From the NCBI GenBank assembly GCA_937773555.1, contig CALJVT010000002.1, positions 246,501-310,500 on the forward strand: 64,000 nucleotides of DNA, written 5' to 3'. Both the position numbers and the translations under genes were made by a program. Each line of letters opens with the position of its first letter. The first letter of the stretch is position 1. Positions 9,563-17,606 of the stretch are shown piece after piece. Source of the stretch: an uncultured Pseudomonadales bacterium. GTDB taxonomy: Bacteria; Pseudomonadota; Gammaproteobacteria; Pseudomonadales; Balneatricaceae. Under the pieces are notes generated by a model. The model saw only the letters and a program-made list of their open reading frames with translations, was not told the origin of the DNA and searched no databases.

Positions 9563-9874
9563 ATGTTGCTTAAGATGAAAACTATGGAAGAAACACAACC
9601 ATTACGATTTGCACGACTGCTTCAGATGGTTCGTAGTATGGAAGCAGACATGGGGATCAATGCACTCAACAAGGCTGAAAAGATGTTATTCACCTGTGTT
9701 GGAGACCTTTGCTTAGGCGCAGACAGCCCTGTCAATTTGACCCAAATTTTTGCACATCCAGATGTTAAAAAAATGCCCCAGGTCACTGTTTATAAATGCT
9801 TACGTGATTTAAGAGTAAAAGGTCTGCTGGAACATGTTGGTGGGCGTGGCTCTGGACTCTACCGACTTGGCTAA
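9563..9874 (+). CDS. Small winged-helix-like DNA-binding protein
   Basis: About 103 residues from the ATG at 9563; the open frame extends up to TTG 9542, and in-frame ATGs also occur at 9575 and 9584, none with a strong ribosome site. The central and C-terminal part (KAEKMLFTCVGD...VTVYKCLRDLRVKGLLEHVGGRGSGLY) reads as a winged helix: a recognition-helix-like VTVYKCLRDL followed by a beta-wing GGRGSGLYRL, as in MarR/Rrf2-like regulators. No effector domain is visible. It may regulate island genes. The function is inferred from fold-like pattern only. Confidence 0.6.
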   Translation: MLLKMKTMEETQPLRFARLLQMVRSMEADMGINALNKAEKMLFTCVGDLCLGADSPVNLTQIFAHPDVKKMPQVTVYKCLRDLRVKGLLEHVGGRGSGLYRLG

Positions 9875-9915
9875 GATACTTTGTAATTATTGATAAAATC
9901 CCACGGACGGCGATC

Positions 9916-10503
9916 ATGACAACAAAAATCACCCCCTTCATCATCGCATTTGGCTGTTATCTCGCCCTGCACTTTCTTCAATTCTTCGTCATATTCCCTT
10001 TAGAAGCCAAATATGGTTCAAATGTGACGTGGCTTGCAAGCCTCTTCTTCTTTCCACATTTGGTGCGTGTACTGGCTGTATGGATGCTAGGTCCATTGGC
10101 ATTTTTTGCGTTGTTGCCAGCCGATATTATTATCCATTTAATTCTCCACCCAGATCGTCAACTGACTGACTTACAAATGTTAGTCCCATTTGTGAGCAGT
10201 GGGTGTGCAGTTATTGCGTTTGAGTTATTTAAACTCGTGGGTATTAATTTTTACATGACGGCAACTAACACATCCAATTGGCGCTCCTTGTTTCTCATAG
10301 GTGCTATTGCTTCAGTGATTAACTCTGTCGGTTTATCGGTGTTGTATCAGGGTTTAATCATACCCGAGGAATCACTACTTTTACTGGGTAACTATATGGT
10401 AGGGGATGTATTAGGACTGTTCTTTGGACTCTTAGTGTTAATGGTATTAATGCGACTATTGAGATTAAATGCAGCACGTAAACAAAAAACTCCAACCTTT
10501 TAG
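9916..10503 (+). CDS. Multi-pass membrane protein of unknown function
   Basis: A 195-residue protein with about five or six hydrophobic helices and short polar loops (for example HPDRQLTDLQ near 77-86 and NTSNWRS near 118). The pattern recalls MASE1-like membrane sensory domains, but no output domain is attached and the match is weak. It follows the small winged-helix gene by 41 bases and could be its signalling partner. No signal for a transporter family was recognised. Island cargo; the function is unknown. Confidence 0.65.
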   Translation: MTTKITPFIIAFGCYLALHFLQFFVIFPLEAKYGSNVTWLASLFFFPHLVRVLAVWMLGPLAFFALLPADIIIHLILHPDRQLTDLQMLVPFVSSGCAVIAFELFKLVGINFYMTATNTSNWRSLFLIGAIASVINSVGLSVLYQGLIIPEESLLLLGNYMVGDVLGLFFGLLVLMVLMRLLRLNAARKQKTPTF

Positions 10504-10773
10504 TCCCTCTGTTAAAAAATCCACTAAGGCACCCACAACCACCAGACGGCGCACTTTTTCCTTTTTAGTATCTTGCGCAGGATATCTCCTTCCAAAACTA
10601 ACTACCCCGAACTAAAAATAGTAACCTCACATTCACTTCTACTATATTTTTCTATATCAAGATGAGTGCTATAAATATGCACTAGTGACATGTAGTGTTA
10701 GCAAAAAATCACTTTAACTATACTTTAATATAGTCGTAAGATAGTATATGCGTACCTGTGTTACAAACAAAGA

Positions 10774-10787
10774 CTTCACATGTGAAG
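10774..10787. promoter_or_regulatory. 14-bp perfect palindrome in the gap 10504-10821
   Basis: CTTCACATGTGAAG is a perfect palindrome 34 bases before the Sel1-like start, a likely operator for a dimeric regulator (possibly the island's winged-helix protein). The rest of this 318-base gap is A+T-rich with the imperfect dyad ACTATA...TATAGT near 10716-10735 and no credible ORF. Confidence 0.5.
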
Positions 10788-10821
10788 GATTCAATGGCGC
10801 ACAAAATATTAAGTGATTTCA

Positions 10822-11145
10822 ATGAAAAGCAAACAAAGTCAATCTATAAACCTTACAGAAACTCACTCCAACGGTTTTCCACAGTACTATAAAAAAGCCA
10901 TCCGATCTGCTGAAGAAGAGGATGCTATGGCTCTAGCGAAAATTGGGTCAATATATGAGCAAGGTATGGGGGTTTTCACAGACTATGTGAAAGCCTATAT
11001 GTGGTATTTCATAGCCGAACATAAGGGTAATAGACAGGCTGGTTTGGATAGGAAACGTATTACTATTAAAATGACCCCTACTCAAATAGATAAAGCACAG
11101 GCGATGGCTCGCCAATGCCTGCCAAATGAGAGTTCATTTTGCTGA
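10822..11145 (+). CDS. Sel1-like repeat protein, single repeat
   Basis: A 107-residue protein from ATG 10822 (a GTG lies three codons upstream at 10813). Residues about 33-70 form one Sel1/TPR-like unit: AMALAKIGSIYEQGMGV followed by DYVKAYMWYFIAE, with the diagnostic G-M-G-V and K-A-Y-M-W-Y pattern. Sel1 repeats mediate protein-protein contacts; one repeat alone is unusual, so it may be a fragment or adaptor. The C-terminal helix (TPTQIDKAQAMARQC) is typical of the end of Sel1 proteins. No signal peptide is evident. A terminator follows. Confidence 0.7.
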   Translation: MKSKQSQSINLTETHSNGFPQYYKKAIRSAEEEDAMALAKIGSIYEQGMGVFTDYVKAYMWYFIAEHKGNRQAGLDRKRITIKMTPTQIDKAQAMARQCLPNESSFC

Positions 11146-11211
11146 CCGTAATAGGTAGGGATTACATTGCTTTATATCAACCTAAGAGCCAATAAATAAA
11201 TCATATTAAAG

Positions 11212-11236
11212 AAGGCACATTTAATGTGCTTTTTTA
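11212..11236 (+). terminator. Intrinsic terminator after the Sel1-like gene
   Basis: Stem AAGGCACAT/ATGTGCTTT (one G-U pair) around loop TTA followed by a run of six T. It is 67 bases after the Sel1-like stop. Its core stem is the same as that of the terminator at 13493-13519. Confidence 0.75.
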
Positions 11237-11322
11237 TTATTTGGATGCCGCTCGTGCAAGATCGTTCCCTGCTGCTGAACTATGTTGCGCTCGTTAATTT
11301 GTAATAACTAGGGAAGGTGATC

Positions 11323-13380
11323 ATGAAATCTGGATTTAGATATTTTTGTTTTGTATTTGTGTCGTTGTTGGCAACTCAAGTGTTTGCCGCAGATATGTCA
11401 GGCTGGTCTGACAAAACGGTCTGCCGCTTGGTGAAGGCTGGTGGTGGACAAGAGCATATTGACGAAGCGACTAAGCGTGGACTTGATTGCGCGCTGCCTA
11501 AAGTCAAGACTAGCGCAGTATTATCAAGTTCAACTAAAGTAGATCTGCTTGATGCCATAGTTGTTCCCCAAAATTGGCAACCGATCAAAAATCAAAAAGT
11601 CTTTGACCAAGAACGAGAAGTCATTAAATCCGCTTTCTCAGATCACAGTGGGTTTTATTGGAAAGGTGCATCAGTTGAATATTGTTTTCTTGATGTAATG
11701 CAGAATTTTGAAGCCAACATGAAAGTTGAAGTTGAAAAGGCTAAAGGTGTTGGTTCATTTGATGCATATCATAAACCGATTAGCATCTGTTCATTGGCAA
11801 TGGCTGAACAATTATCTCGCCTAGGAATAACACCTGACTATCTTCAAGACATGATGCTCACATGGGCAACAGATGAAGTATTCAAGTTTCCATCTAAAAA
11901 TGTGTCTGCTAATGAATACCAACTTCGTACCTATGCAATGGCAAGTTACTTAGGCGTGTATGGTGGTTACTATGCGATTCACGCTAGCGAATTCGACTAC
12001 ACTGATGAAGAGCGACAAATTGTAGAATCGTATTTTTCAAAGCAATTGATCAAGTCAGACATGAGCAAGCGTGCACCACGAGGATTAAAGTCATGTGATT
12101 TCAATTCAACATCGCGCCTTGCTAAAGGTCTTAACAACGGTAAGATGAGTGTTGATACTTGTGCGAGTCCCTTGTTGAAGTCAACTACTGGTGCTATTGC
12201 ATTAGGCTTGCGACTTGGCGATCAAGTACTATTTGACGCTGGTATTAAAAATCTTAAATTATTACTGCGAGTGTTTGATGAAGAAGGTATTTTCATCCCT
12301 TATGCAGCGAGTCGTGGATCAGCGGCGCTAGGTTATTCCAGTGAAATACCTTTGCACTTAGGTGCATTAACCGAACTGTTAGATACAGTTGGCTATGACT
12401 TTCTTGAACATAAAACACCGAATGGAATGCTCGTTAAAGACTTAGTTGCAGCACAAATTAATATACTCAATGACCCTGATATGTTGCTCAAGTACACATC
12501 AAAGAATGGTGCGTATGGTGGAACTGGTGGTGACACAGTTGCAATGTTTAATAAACTTTCTTTGATTGAAAAATGGAAATACTCTAATACTGGAATCAAG
12601 CAAGTGGTGCGTCAATCAGCACGATACATTGACCGCTTTCGCCCAGACCTTCAAGAATTTAGGGATCAGAATTACGTTAAACTAGATCAGTATGGAAGTG
12701 TTATTAAATCAACAGATGATCACATGATCATTGACCCATACATGTTGTATGTGGCTAATAACGATATCACTCCCTACAAGATGGTTGGCAGTGACGAGGT
12801 TTTAGGAGTTGTAGCAGAGGTTTTAACAGAAGAAGATATTGCCCTTGCAGCATTTAATGCTAAAGAAGCATTTAAACTAACTAAAGAATATGACATCCAA
12901 AAAACCAAAGCCAAGAAAAGTGACAAAGTCATTTCTTTAAAGTGGCAGAAGCAGCACACCATAGATGGATTAGTTTCTTGGTTAGACAGTGTTAAATGGG
13001 AAGGTTCGCTTGACGATGCATTAAGTCTAGATGGATCTTTAGGTGACGCTGCATTGACTGATGGTGTGTATGCTCTGCATTATATGCGGGTTAGTAATTA
13101 TACTGGGAAGTTAGGACGCCGAGGAATTGATAAGTTAACTGTACTGGATGGAAGCATCTTATTCGAAGCGAAACCTGGATATAAAGAACCCGTGCAATCG
13201 CAACGTAAGACGATGAAATTTGAAACAAATAATGGTTTACTTATAGCGACTGGAGACCTGCAATACGAACTTGATGACCCCATAGCGGAGGTAACATTCC
13301 GAGGTGTGATTGGCACCAATTTCCTTATTGGGACTACCAGTGGAAGAGACATAGTTATGTTGCATCTGACTAAATGGTAG
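11323..13380 (+). CDS. Secreted alginate-lyase-like large protein (island cargo)
   Basis: 685 residues from ATG 11323, which has a good GGGAAGG ribosome site five bases upstream; the frame also has GTG at 11317. A signal peptide (about 1-22, ending VFAA) directs export. A short Cys-containing module follows (GWSDKTVCRLV...RGLDC). The central region (about 80-420) reads as an alpha-helical toroid: IFIPYAASRGSAALGYSSEIPLHL resembles the RG..AL.YH helix of PL5-type alginate lyases. A beta-rich C-terminal part (about 540-685) has no recognised family. Likely acts on polysaccharide outside or in the periplasm, inferred. It lies between two 20-bp direct repeats. Confidence 0.7.
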   Translation: MKSGFRYFCFVFVSLLATQVFAADMSGWSDKTVCRLVKAGGGQEHIDEATKRGLDCALPKVKTSAVLSSSTKVDLLDAIVVPQNWQPIKNQKVFDQEREVIKSAFSDHSGFYWKGASVEYCFLDVMQNFEANMKVEVEKAKGVGSFDAYHKPISICSLAMAEQLSRLGITPDYLQDMMLTWATDEVFKFPSKNVSANEYQLRTYAMASYLGVYGGYYAIHASEFDYTDEERQIVESYFSKQLIKSDMSKRAPRGLKSCDFNSTSRLAKGLNNGKMSVDTCASPLLKSTTGAIALGLRLGDQVLFDAGIKNLKLLLRVFDEEGIFIPYAASRGSAALGYSSEIPLHLGALTELLDTVGYDFLEHKTPNGMLVKDLVAAQINILNDPDMLLKYTSKNGAYGGTGGDTVAMFNKLSLIEKWKYSNTGIKQVVRQSARYIDRFRPDLQEFRDQNYVKLDQYGSVIKSTDDHMIIDPYMLYVANNDITPYKMVGSDEVLGVVAEVLTEEDIALAAFNAKEAFKLTKEYDIQKTKAKKSDKVISLKWQKQHTIDGLVSWLDSVKWEGSLDDALSLDGSLGDAALTDGVYALHYMRVSNYTGKLGRRGIDKLTVLDGSILFEAKPGYKEPVQSQRKTMKFETNNGLLIATGDLQYELDDPIAEVTFRGVIGTNFLIGTTSGRDIVMLHLTKW

Positions 13381-13443
13381 TCACCATCTTATATAGAGAG
13401 TTGGGCACATAGGACAGGGATTATTTTTACCAGTCCAGACCGG

Positions 13444-13463
13444 GAGGCAGTTTAGATAATTTT
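13444..13463 (+). repeat. 20-bp direct repeat, copy 2 (island cargo boundary)
   Basis: Exact second copy of the sequence at 9383-9402, in the short gap after the secreted protein gene and just before the bidirectional terminator at 13493-13519. The first copy is followed by five T rather than four. Confidence 0.7.
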
Positions 13464-13492
13464 GCCCTAAATTAATTATTATTTAAGACAAT

Positions 13493-13519
13493 AAAAAGGC
13501 ACATTAAATGTGCCTTTTT
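13493..13519. terminator. Bidirectional intrinsic terminator
   Basis: A perfect 12-bp stem AAAAAGGCACAT/ATGTGCCTTTTT around loop TAA. It sits between the end of the secreted protein gene (plus strand) and the end of the small basic/acidic protein gene (minus strand), and can serve both. Confidence 0.88.
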
Positions 13520-13520
13520 G

Positions 13521-13718
13521 TTAACTGCTACTTGCTCTTTGCGCCTGATTTCGCTGTGTGCGTAGTTCATTTTGAGCCTTCGCAACCTGCTCTCTTTCCC
13601 GTTTAACTCGGTCCACTTTCTGCCGCTTGTCTTTATCAGCCTTATCTTTTTTTGCCTTAACTTTGTCATAGTCCTCTGGTCCATACGCCTCTTCTTCCTC
13701 TAAATCCTTCAATCTCAT
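13521..13718 (-). CDS. Small highly charged coiled-coil-like protein
   Basis: A 65-residue protein rich in Lys, Arg, Glu and Asp with no hydrophobic core, reading as one long charged helix (EEEEAYGPEDYDK then repeated K/R-rich heptads to the end). The ATG has a strong AAAGGAG site nine bases upstream on the minus strand, which supports translation. No family was recognised; such proteins occur as small accessory genes on islands. The overlapping alternative frame at 13472-13684 lacks a ribosome site. It ends at the bidirectional terminator. Confidence 0.6.
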   Translation of the reverse strand: MRLKDLEEEEAYGPEDYDKVKAKKDKADKDKRQKVDRVKREREQVAKAQNELRTQRNQAQRASSS

Positions 13719-13857
13719 TGTTCATTTCTCCTTTAATTTAATGTTGGTTATATCGGCGCAAGAGTGCACGGTTTTTCTCACATACAATACTGCCAAGCAT
13801 TGCCTTGCTGGGTAGGTCCGATTTGATGCACTCATAGCAGTTATATGCCGCTTTAAT

Positions 13858-14238
13858 TTATCCTATGAAAATAGGTGTTGGGGTTCTGTTATCAAGTTCT
13901 CTGTCTGCCAAGTTACTTATTGCCTCAAGTAACATATGTCGTATTTTTATGTTTTGGCTCTCACTGCATTTGTGGTGTCGTGCCGCTATCTCGTATGCAA
14001 TAAAAAGTTGTACCTCTGTCAACTGGGTAATGAATTGGGTTGATGCGGGTGCTACCAACTTTCGCTCCTCTATCCCTTCCATCAAATGTGCAATGGCGCT
14101 CGTAGATAGTTCAAGTTGCTGCGCCTTTATACTTCCATAATAACTTGGGGATTTTCCACATAACTCGGAAAAACCTCTCACGGTCATTCCTACATATAGG
14201 TTACTTATTTTTTCGTACAGTTCTTCTGTAAATGTCAT
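13858..14238 (-). CDS. Small helix-turn-helix-like island protein
   Basis: A 126-residue protein with a good AAGGAGA ribosome site before the ATG. The N-terminal half (about 15-60, VRGFSELCGKSPSYYGSIKAQQLELSTSAIAHLMEGI) resembles a Cro/C1-like helix-turn-helix and small uncharacterised proteins found next to integrases in marine bacteria (I believe of the DUF6626 kind). The C-terminal half is helical. It is divergent from the serine recombinase across a long 889-base regulatory region carrying operator-like repeats. It may be a control protein of the island. Confidence 0.65.
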   Translation of the reverse strand: MTFTEELYEKISNLYVGMTVRGFSELCGKSPSYYGSIKAQQLELSTSAIAHLMEGIEERKLVAPASTQFITQLTEVQLFIAYEIAARHHKCSESQNIKIRHMLLEAISNLADRELDNRTPTPIFIG

Positions 14239-14266
14239 TTTGTTGTTCTCCTTGTTGTCTCGTTAA

Positions 14267-14337
14267 TATCCGCTCTGCGGATAAAGACTGCCTTATCGTT
14301 CGCAGTCAAAGACTGCTCCCTTATCAGGTCAGTCTTA
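14267..14337. promoter_or_regulatory. Operator-like repeat cluster upstream of the minus-strand HTH-like gene
   Basis: A dyad TATCCGC-TCT-GCGGATA (14267-14283) is followed by two copies of AAAGACTGC (14283-14291 and 14308-14316, 25 bases apart), an inverted GCAGTC (14302-14307) and a further inverted GTCAGTCTT at 14329-14337. Clustered direct and inverted repeats just upstream of a small HTH-like gene suggest autoregulation. Confidence 0.5.
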
Positions 14338-14426
14338 TTTTTTACATTTATTAGTGTTGGTCATTGTTTAATCAATATTTTTTAACTGTAACTCTATCAA
14401 AGGCTCTTACCAGGATTTCAGTCCAC

Positions 14427-14448
14427 ACTTCGCTTGTCACAGCGAAGT
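14427..14448. repeat. Inverted repeat in the 14239-15127 noncoding stretch
   Basis: Perfect eight-base arms ACTTCGCT and AGCGAAGT around TGTCAC. The rest of this 889-base stretch has no ORF of credible size; it contains the palindrome AAACGCGTTT at 14960-14969 and the upstream region of the serine recombinase. It might hold an origin, an excision control site or a small RNA, none of which can be recognised. Confidence 0.5.
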
Positions 14449-15127
14449 ATGGAATTTATTTTGATCGTTTTAGTTATTTCTAACGCTTGCCTATCAATCT
14501 ACCCACAGTGACATAACAAACCCCATTTTGCTCTGGGAAAGGCGGTTGAGCGATACCTTATTACTTGCTGCTTCATCAACGCTGGAACACAGATTTATAT
14601 GTCATCAAATCATCTGCTACCTGTAGGTTACAATAGTTCAGTAGAGCCTACTCATTTCAGGGTGGCGAATCCCTAAGCATGCCGTGTTGGATACGCAAAT
14701 ATCTATCGGCTTCATTCTACGAATGGCAGATTCTTTGCGAATGCAGTAACAGCATCATCTATCTTGATCCATGTGGGACGAAAACTTGATGAGTGGGTCT
14801 GTCTACGAATAGTGGTGCCCTGTTAGCACTGTAATGCTAACTCTCATTCTGTCGTCTAAATGTATTTATCCTTAACTGTCTAAACTATTTAACTGTTTAA
14901 CAAATACGGTTATTGCTTTTGTACTAATGTATTTAGTCATTCCTAAAGAAAAGGTGCTGAAACGCGTTTAAAACAGCGATTTCAAGAATGTATCTTTTTG
15001 GGTATAGCGTAGGGACTACATTATGATGAATACGCTCAGATGGGATTTATGTAGTCAAAAGGGTTGCCGTATTTTTTTGAATACAGGACTATTGCCAGTT
15101 CTAGAGTTCAATGAATACAGGTGAGTC

Positions 15128-15676
15128 ATGAAGGGTCAAAGCGTAGGATATATTCGTGTTAGCAGCGTTGAGCAAAATGAGATTCGCCAACTTGCAGGTG
15201 TTGATCTAGATATGCAGTTCGTTGATAAAATCACAGGATCTGTCAAAAGTCGTCCTGAGTTGGATAAACTACTCAATCATGTTCGGTCTGGAGACACTGT
15301 TCATGTACACGACATTTCTCGCCTCGCTCGTAATGTGAGCCACTTACTTGAATTTGTGGAGTTGCTGACAAGAAAGGGTGTGTCTGTGAAATTTCATCAA
15401 GAAGGTCTTCACTTCACTAGTGATCAAAACCCTATACAAGATTTAATGCTAACGGTGATTGGTGCTATTTCAGCATTTGAACGCACCTGCATCAAGCAGC
15501 GCCAATATGAAGGCATTCAGATTGCAAAAGCAGCAGGCAAGTATAAAGGACGCCAATCAACAATTAATAAGTCGGCGATTCTTGATTGCTTGCGCGATGG
15601 TCTATCTTTCCGAAAGACTGCTGAAAAAATCAATGTGAGTCTTTCAACTGTTCAACGAACAGCCAAATTAGCGTGA
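15128..15676 (+). CDS. Serine recombinase (resolvase/invertase family)
   Basis: A 182-residue small serine recombinase. The catalytic serine is Ser12 in GYIRVSS; the conserved HVHDISRLARN (family D..SRL.R) and the long E-helix region ending near residue 140 are present, followed by a resolvase-type HTH at about 145-182 (SFRKTAEKINVSLSTVQRT). Length and order match TnpR/Hin-type resolvases and invertases. It lies near the far end of the island, about 280 bases from attR, and could resolve or invert island DNA; the dispersed repeats at 9383 and 13444 are one conceivable substrate. No adjacent transposase is visible. Confidence 0.92.
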   Translation: MKGQSVGYIRVSSVEQNEIRQLAGVDLDMQFVDKITGSVKSRPELDKLLNHVRSGDTVHVHDISRLARNVSHLLEFVELLTRKGVSVKFHQEGLHFTSDQNPIQDLMLTVIGAISAFERTCIKQRQYEGIQIAKAAGKYKGRQSTINKSAILDCLRDGLSFRKTAEKINVSLSTVQRTAKLA

Positions 15677-15957
15677 GTCTTTGCCATGCTAACCACCAGC
15701 GGCGATGATGGATACATTGGCTTAGAGCGGGCTGATTTCAAACAGACCAATGATGACTTCGTGTTGTGACTCGCGTTAATCCGAAGATGTAATGCATTAA
15801 ATACGTACCGAAGAATTATAGTCTTGGCAAGTTCGGGTAATGACCCTTGACCGTAGCGCCTCCCGTAGTACCCTACAGTTGTACATTGTCATCAGCACTG
15901 TTTTGTAACTTATTGATTTACTTATTTAATAGTTTAATTATTAGTGTTTAAGTCACT

Positions 15958-15973
15958 CTCCTGGCGCGCCATT
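15958..15973 (+). repeat. Right attachment site of the genomic island
   Basis: Exact 16-base copy of the tRNA-Arg 3' end sequence at 7936-7951. The 281 bases between the serine recombinase and this site hold no ORF. Bases preceding the core (…TCACT) differ from the tRNA, so the full tRNA is reconstructed only at the left end. Confidence 0.85.
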
Positions 15974-16025
15974 AAAATTAAATACTTAGCAATTATTCAG
16001 GACCTATTAATGAGCTAATAATTAA

Positions 16026-16244
16026 ATCTGGTTCCGTATTAGGTTCCATCTATCCTCTGTCCATATTGAGTTGACCTGCTTTACGCAATCACCAGCAGGG
16101 GCTGTATATTTAGCTCCCCGCGCTCAGCATCTTCAACCTTATTTTAAAGTTTATCTAGAAGGTATTGGACAAAAGCCATACAAGCTAACGCCCATTGAAA
16201 ATCTAGTCTTTGCCCTGCACCATTCTGCCCATATCGATCAATGA
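16026..16244 (+). pseudogene. C-terminal remnant of an unidentified gene
   Basis: An open frame of 72 codons without an ATG, ending at TGA 16242-16244. It has normal protein-like composition (for example AVYLAPRAQHLQPYFKVYL then TPIENLVFALHHSAHIDQ) and begins right after the island's right end. No start codon or ribosome site is convincing, so it is probably the 3' fragment of a decayed gene. The family is not recognised. Confidence 0.4.
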
Positions 16245-16524
16245 AGTGCCTTTAATTAGGGGGTGTGTTGTGATTTCTATTTTTGCGCTAATAACAAAAG
16301 GGACCAAACAGCATATTAGTAGGCAATTATTTTTTTAGAGAGGCTAAATAGATAATATTAGTAACGATTGCTTTCTATTTTCTGGTCTTTCATGTGGTGC
16401 GAACTGAATTACTACTTAGTTTTTCCTGAATAAATTCTAAACCTAGGTGGTATTACTAATAGTTCGTTACTTTCTTTTTTGACAATATTAATGCGCTTAA
16501 ATAAAAACGTAATAAGGAAATATA

Positions 16525-17592
16525 ATGTCAATTCGTAAAAATCTGGCGATATTCGCCAGTACTGCAATTGTACTTATCAGCGGCTCTGCTTTTGCAGCTG
16601 AGAAAGTGTACCGTTTAAAACTGGCTGAAACTTGGCCTACCAACTTTCCAATCTTCGGAGACTCCACCAAAAACATGGCAGCTATGGCAAATAAAATGTC
16701 TAATGGTCGCCTCAATATCACCGTAGATTCTGCTAACAAACATAAAGCTGCGCTGGGCGTTTTTGACATGGTCAAAGCCGGTCAGTATGACATGGCCCAC
16801 TCTGCGTCGTATTACTGGAAAGGTAAAGACGCCAACACCCTGTTCTTCACCACCATGCCATTTGGTATGACCACTCCAGAGCAGTACAGCTGGTTCTACC
16901 ATGGTGGTGGCATGGAGTTAATGAATCAGGTTTACGACAAGCATAATGTTTTATCGTTTCCTGGCGGCAATACCGGCAACCAAATGGGTGGCTGGTTCCG
17001 CAAAGAAATCAACTCTGTTGAAGACTTAAAAGGCCTAAAAATGCGCATCCCTGGGTTTGCTGGTGAAGTGCTAGCTGAGCTAGGAGCAAGCCCCACCAAC
17101 ATTCCAGCGGGTGAGCTTTACACTGCATTAGAGCGCAATACCATTGATGCTTTGGAGTGGGTAGGTCCTTCACTTGATTTGCGTATGGGCTTTCACAAAA
17201 TTGCACCTTACTACTACACTGGTTGGCATGAGCCTGCAACAGAGCTTCAGTTCATGATCAATAAAGACAAGTGGAACGAACTACCTGAAGACCTACAAGA
17301 GGTGCTGAGGGTGTCTATGCGCACCGCAGCTTACGACATGTACATTCAGTCGTATCACGAAAGTGCAGAAAACTGGGCAACCATGAAGCAGGACTTCCCT
17401 GAGATTAAAGTGAAGACCTTCCCTAAGCCAGTTTTAGATGCCATGAAGCAAGCTAACCAAGACCTGCTTGAAAAGCGTGCTGAAGCTGATCCAATGGCCA
17501 AAACCATCATTGATTCACAAGCTAACTACTTGAGCAAAGTACGTGTGTGGACCAATATTTCTGACCGTGCTTATCTTGAAAGTTTAGATTAA
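16525..17592 (+). CDS. TRAP transporter substrate-binding protein, TakP/DctP type
   Basis: The periplasmic binding protein of a tripartite ATP-independent transporter, which captures organic acids for Na+-driven uptake. The 355 residues start with a signal peptide (cut after SAFAA, about residue 24), followed by the DctP fold with WPTNFPIFGDS, MPFGMTTPEQYSWF, GGNTGNQMGGWF, MRIPGFAGEVL and the Arg-containing ligand region. This pattern resembles 2-oxo-acid binding TakP proteins, so a monocarboxylate or 2-oxoacid ligand is likely (inferred). An AAGGAAATATA ribosome site precedes the ATG. A long hairpin follows, then the two permease genes. Confidence 0.93.
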   Translation: MSIRKNLAIFASTAIVLISGSAFAAEKVYRLKLAETWPTNFPIFGDSTKNMAAMANKMSNGRLNITVDSANKHKAALGVFDMVKAGQYDMAHSASYYWKGKDANTLFFTTMPFGMTTPEQYSWFYHGGGMELMNQVYDKHNVLSFPGGNTGNQMGGWFRKEINSVEDLKGLKMRIPGFAGEVLAELGASPTNIPAGELYTALERNTIDALEWVGPSLDLRMGFHKIAPYYYTGWHEPATELQFMINKDKWNELPEDLQEVLRVSMRTAAYDMYIQSYHESAENWATMKQDFPEIKVKTFPKPVLDAMKQANQDLLEKRAEADPMAKTIIDSQANYLSKVRVWTNISDRAYLESLD

Positions 17593-17606
17593 AGATCTTC
17601 AAGTTA

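Larger units (their letters stand above)
7936..15973 (+). mobile_element. Integrated genomic island at tRNA-Arg(CCG), about 8.0 kb
   Basis: The element is bounded by 16-bp direct repeats, the left one within the tRNA 3' end. It starts with a tyrosine integrase whose start is 158 bases from the tRNA, and has a serine recombinase near the far end. Between them are cargo and accessory genes not found in the backbone: winged-helix protein, membrane protein, Sel1-like protein, a large secreted protein and two small minus-strand genes. No conjugation, phage structural or plasmid replication genes are visible, so it is a small non-self-transmissible island or a satellite. Inferred from repeats, gene content and position. 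Confidence 0.82.

Noticed and set aside
13472-13684. 70-codon minus-strand frame overlapping the small charged protein
   Set aside because: The 13521-13718 frame has a strong ribosome site at proper distance; this one has none and runs across the terminator.
14641-14680. Weak similarity between 14661-14690 and 29498-29535 (GGT-GAATCCCT-GCC-GTGTT)
   Set aside because: Short and gapped; not enough to claim a shared element.
16339-16360. Look-alike of the island 20-bp repeat outside attR
   Set aside because: Matches in two blocks only (GAGAGGC and TAGATAAT); kept only as a supporting note, not called a third copy.
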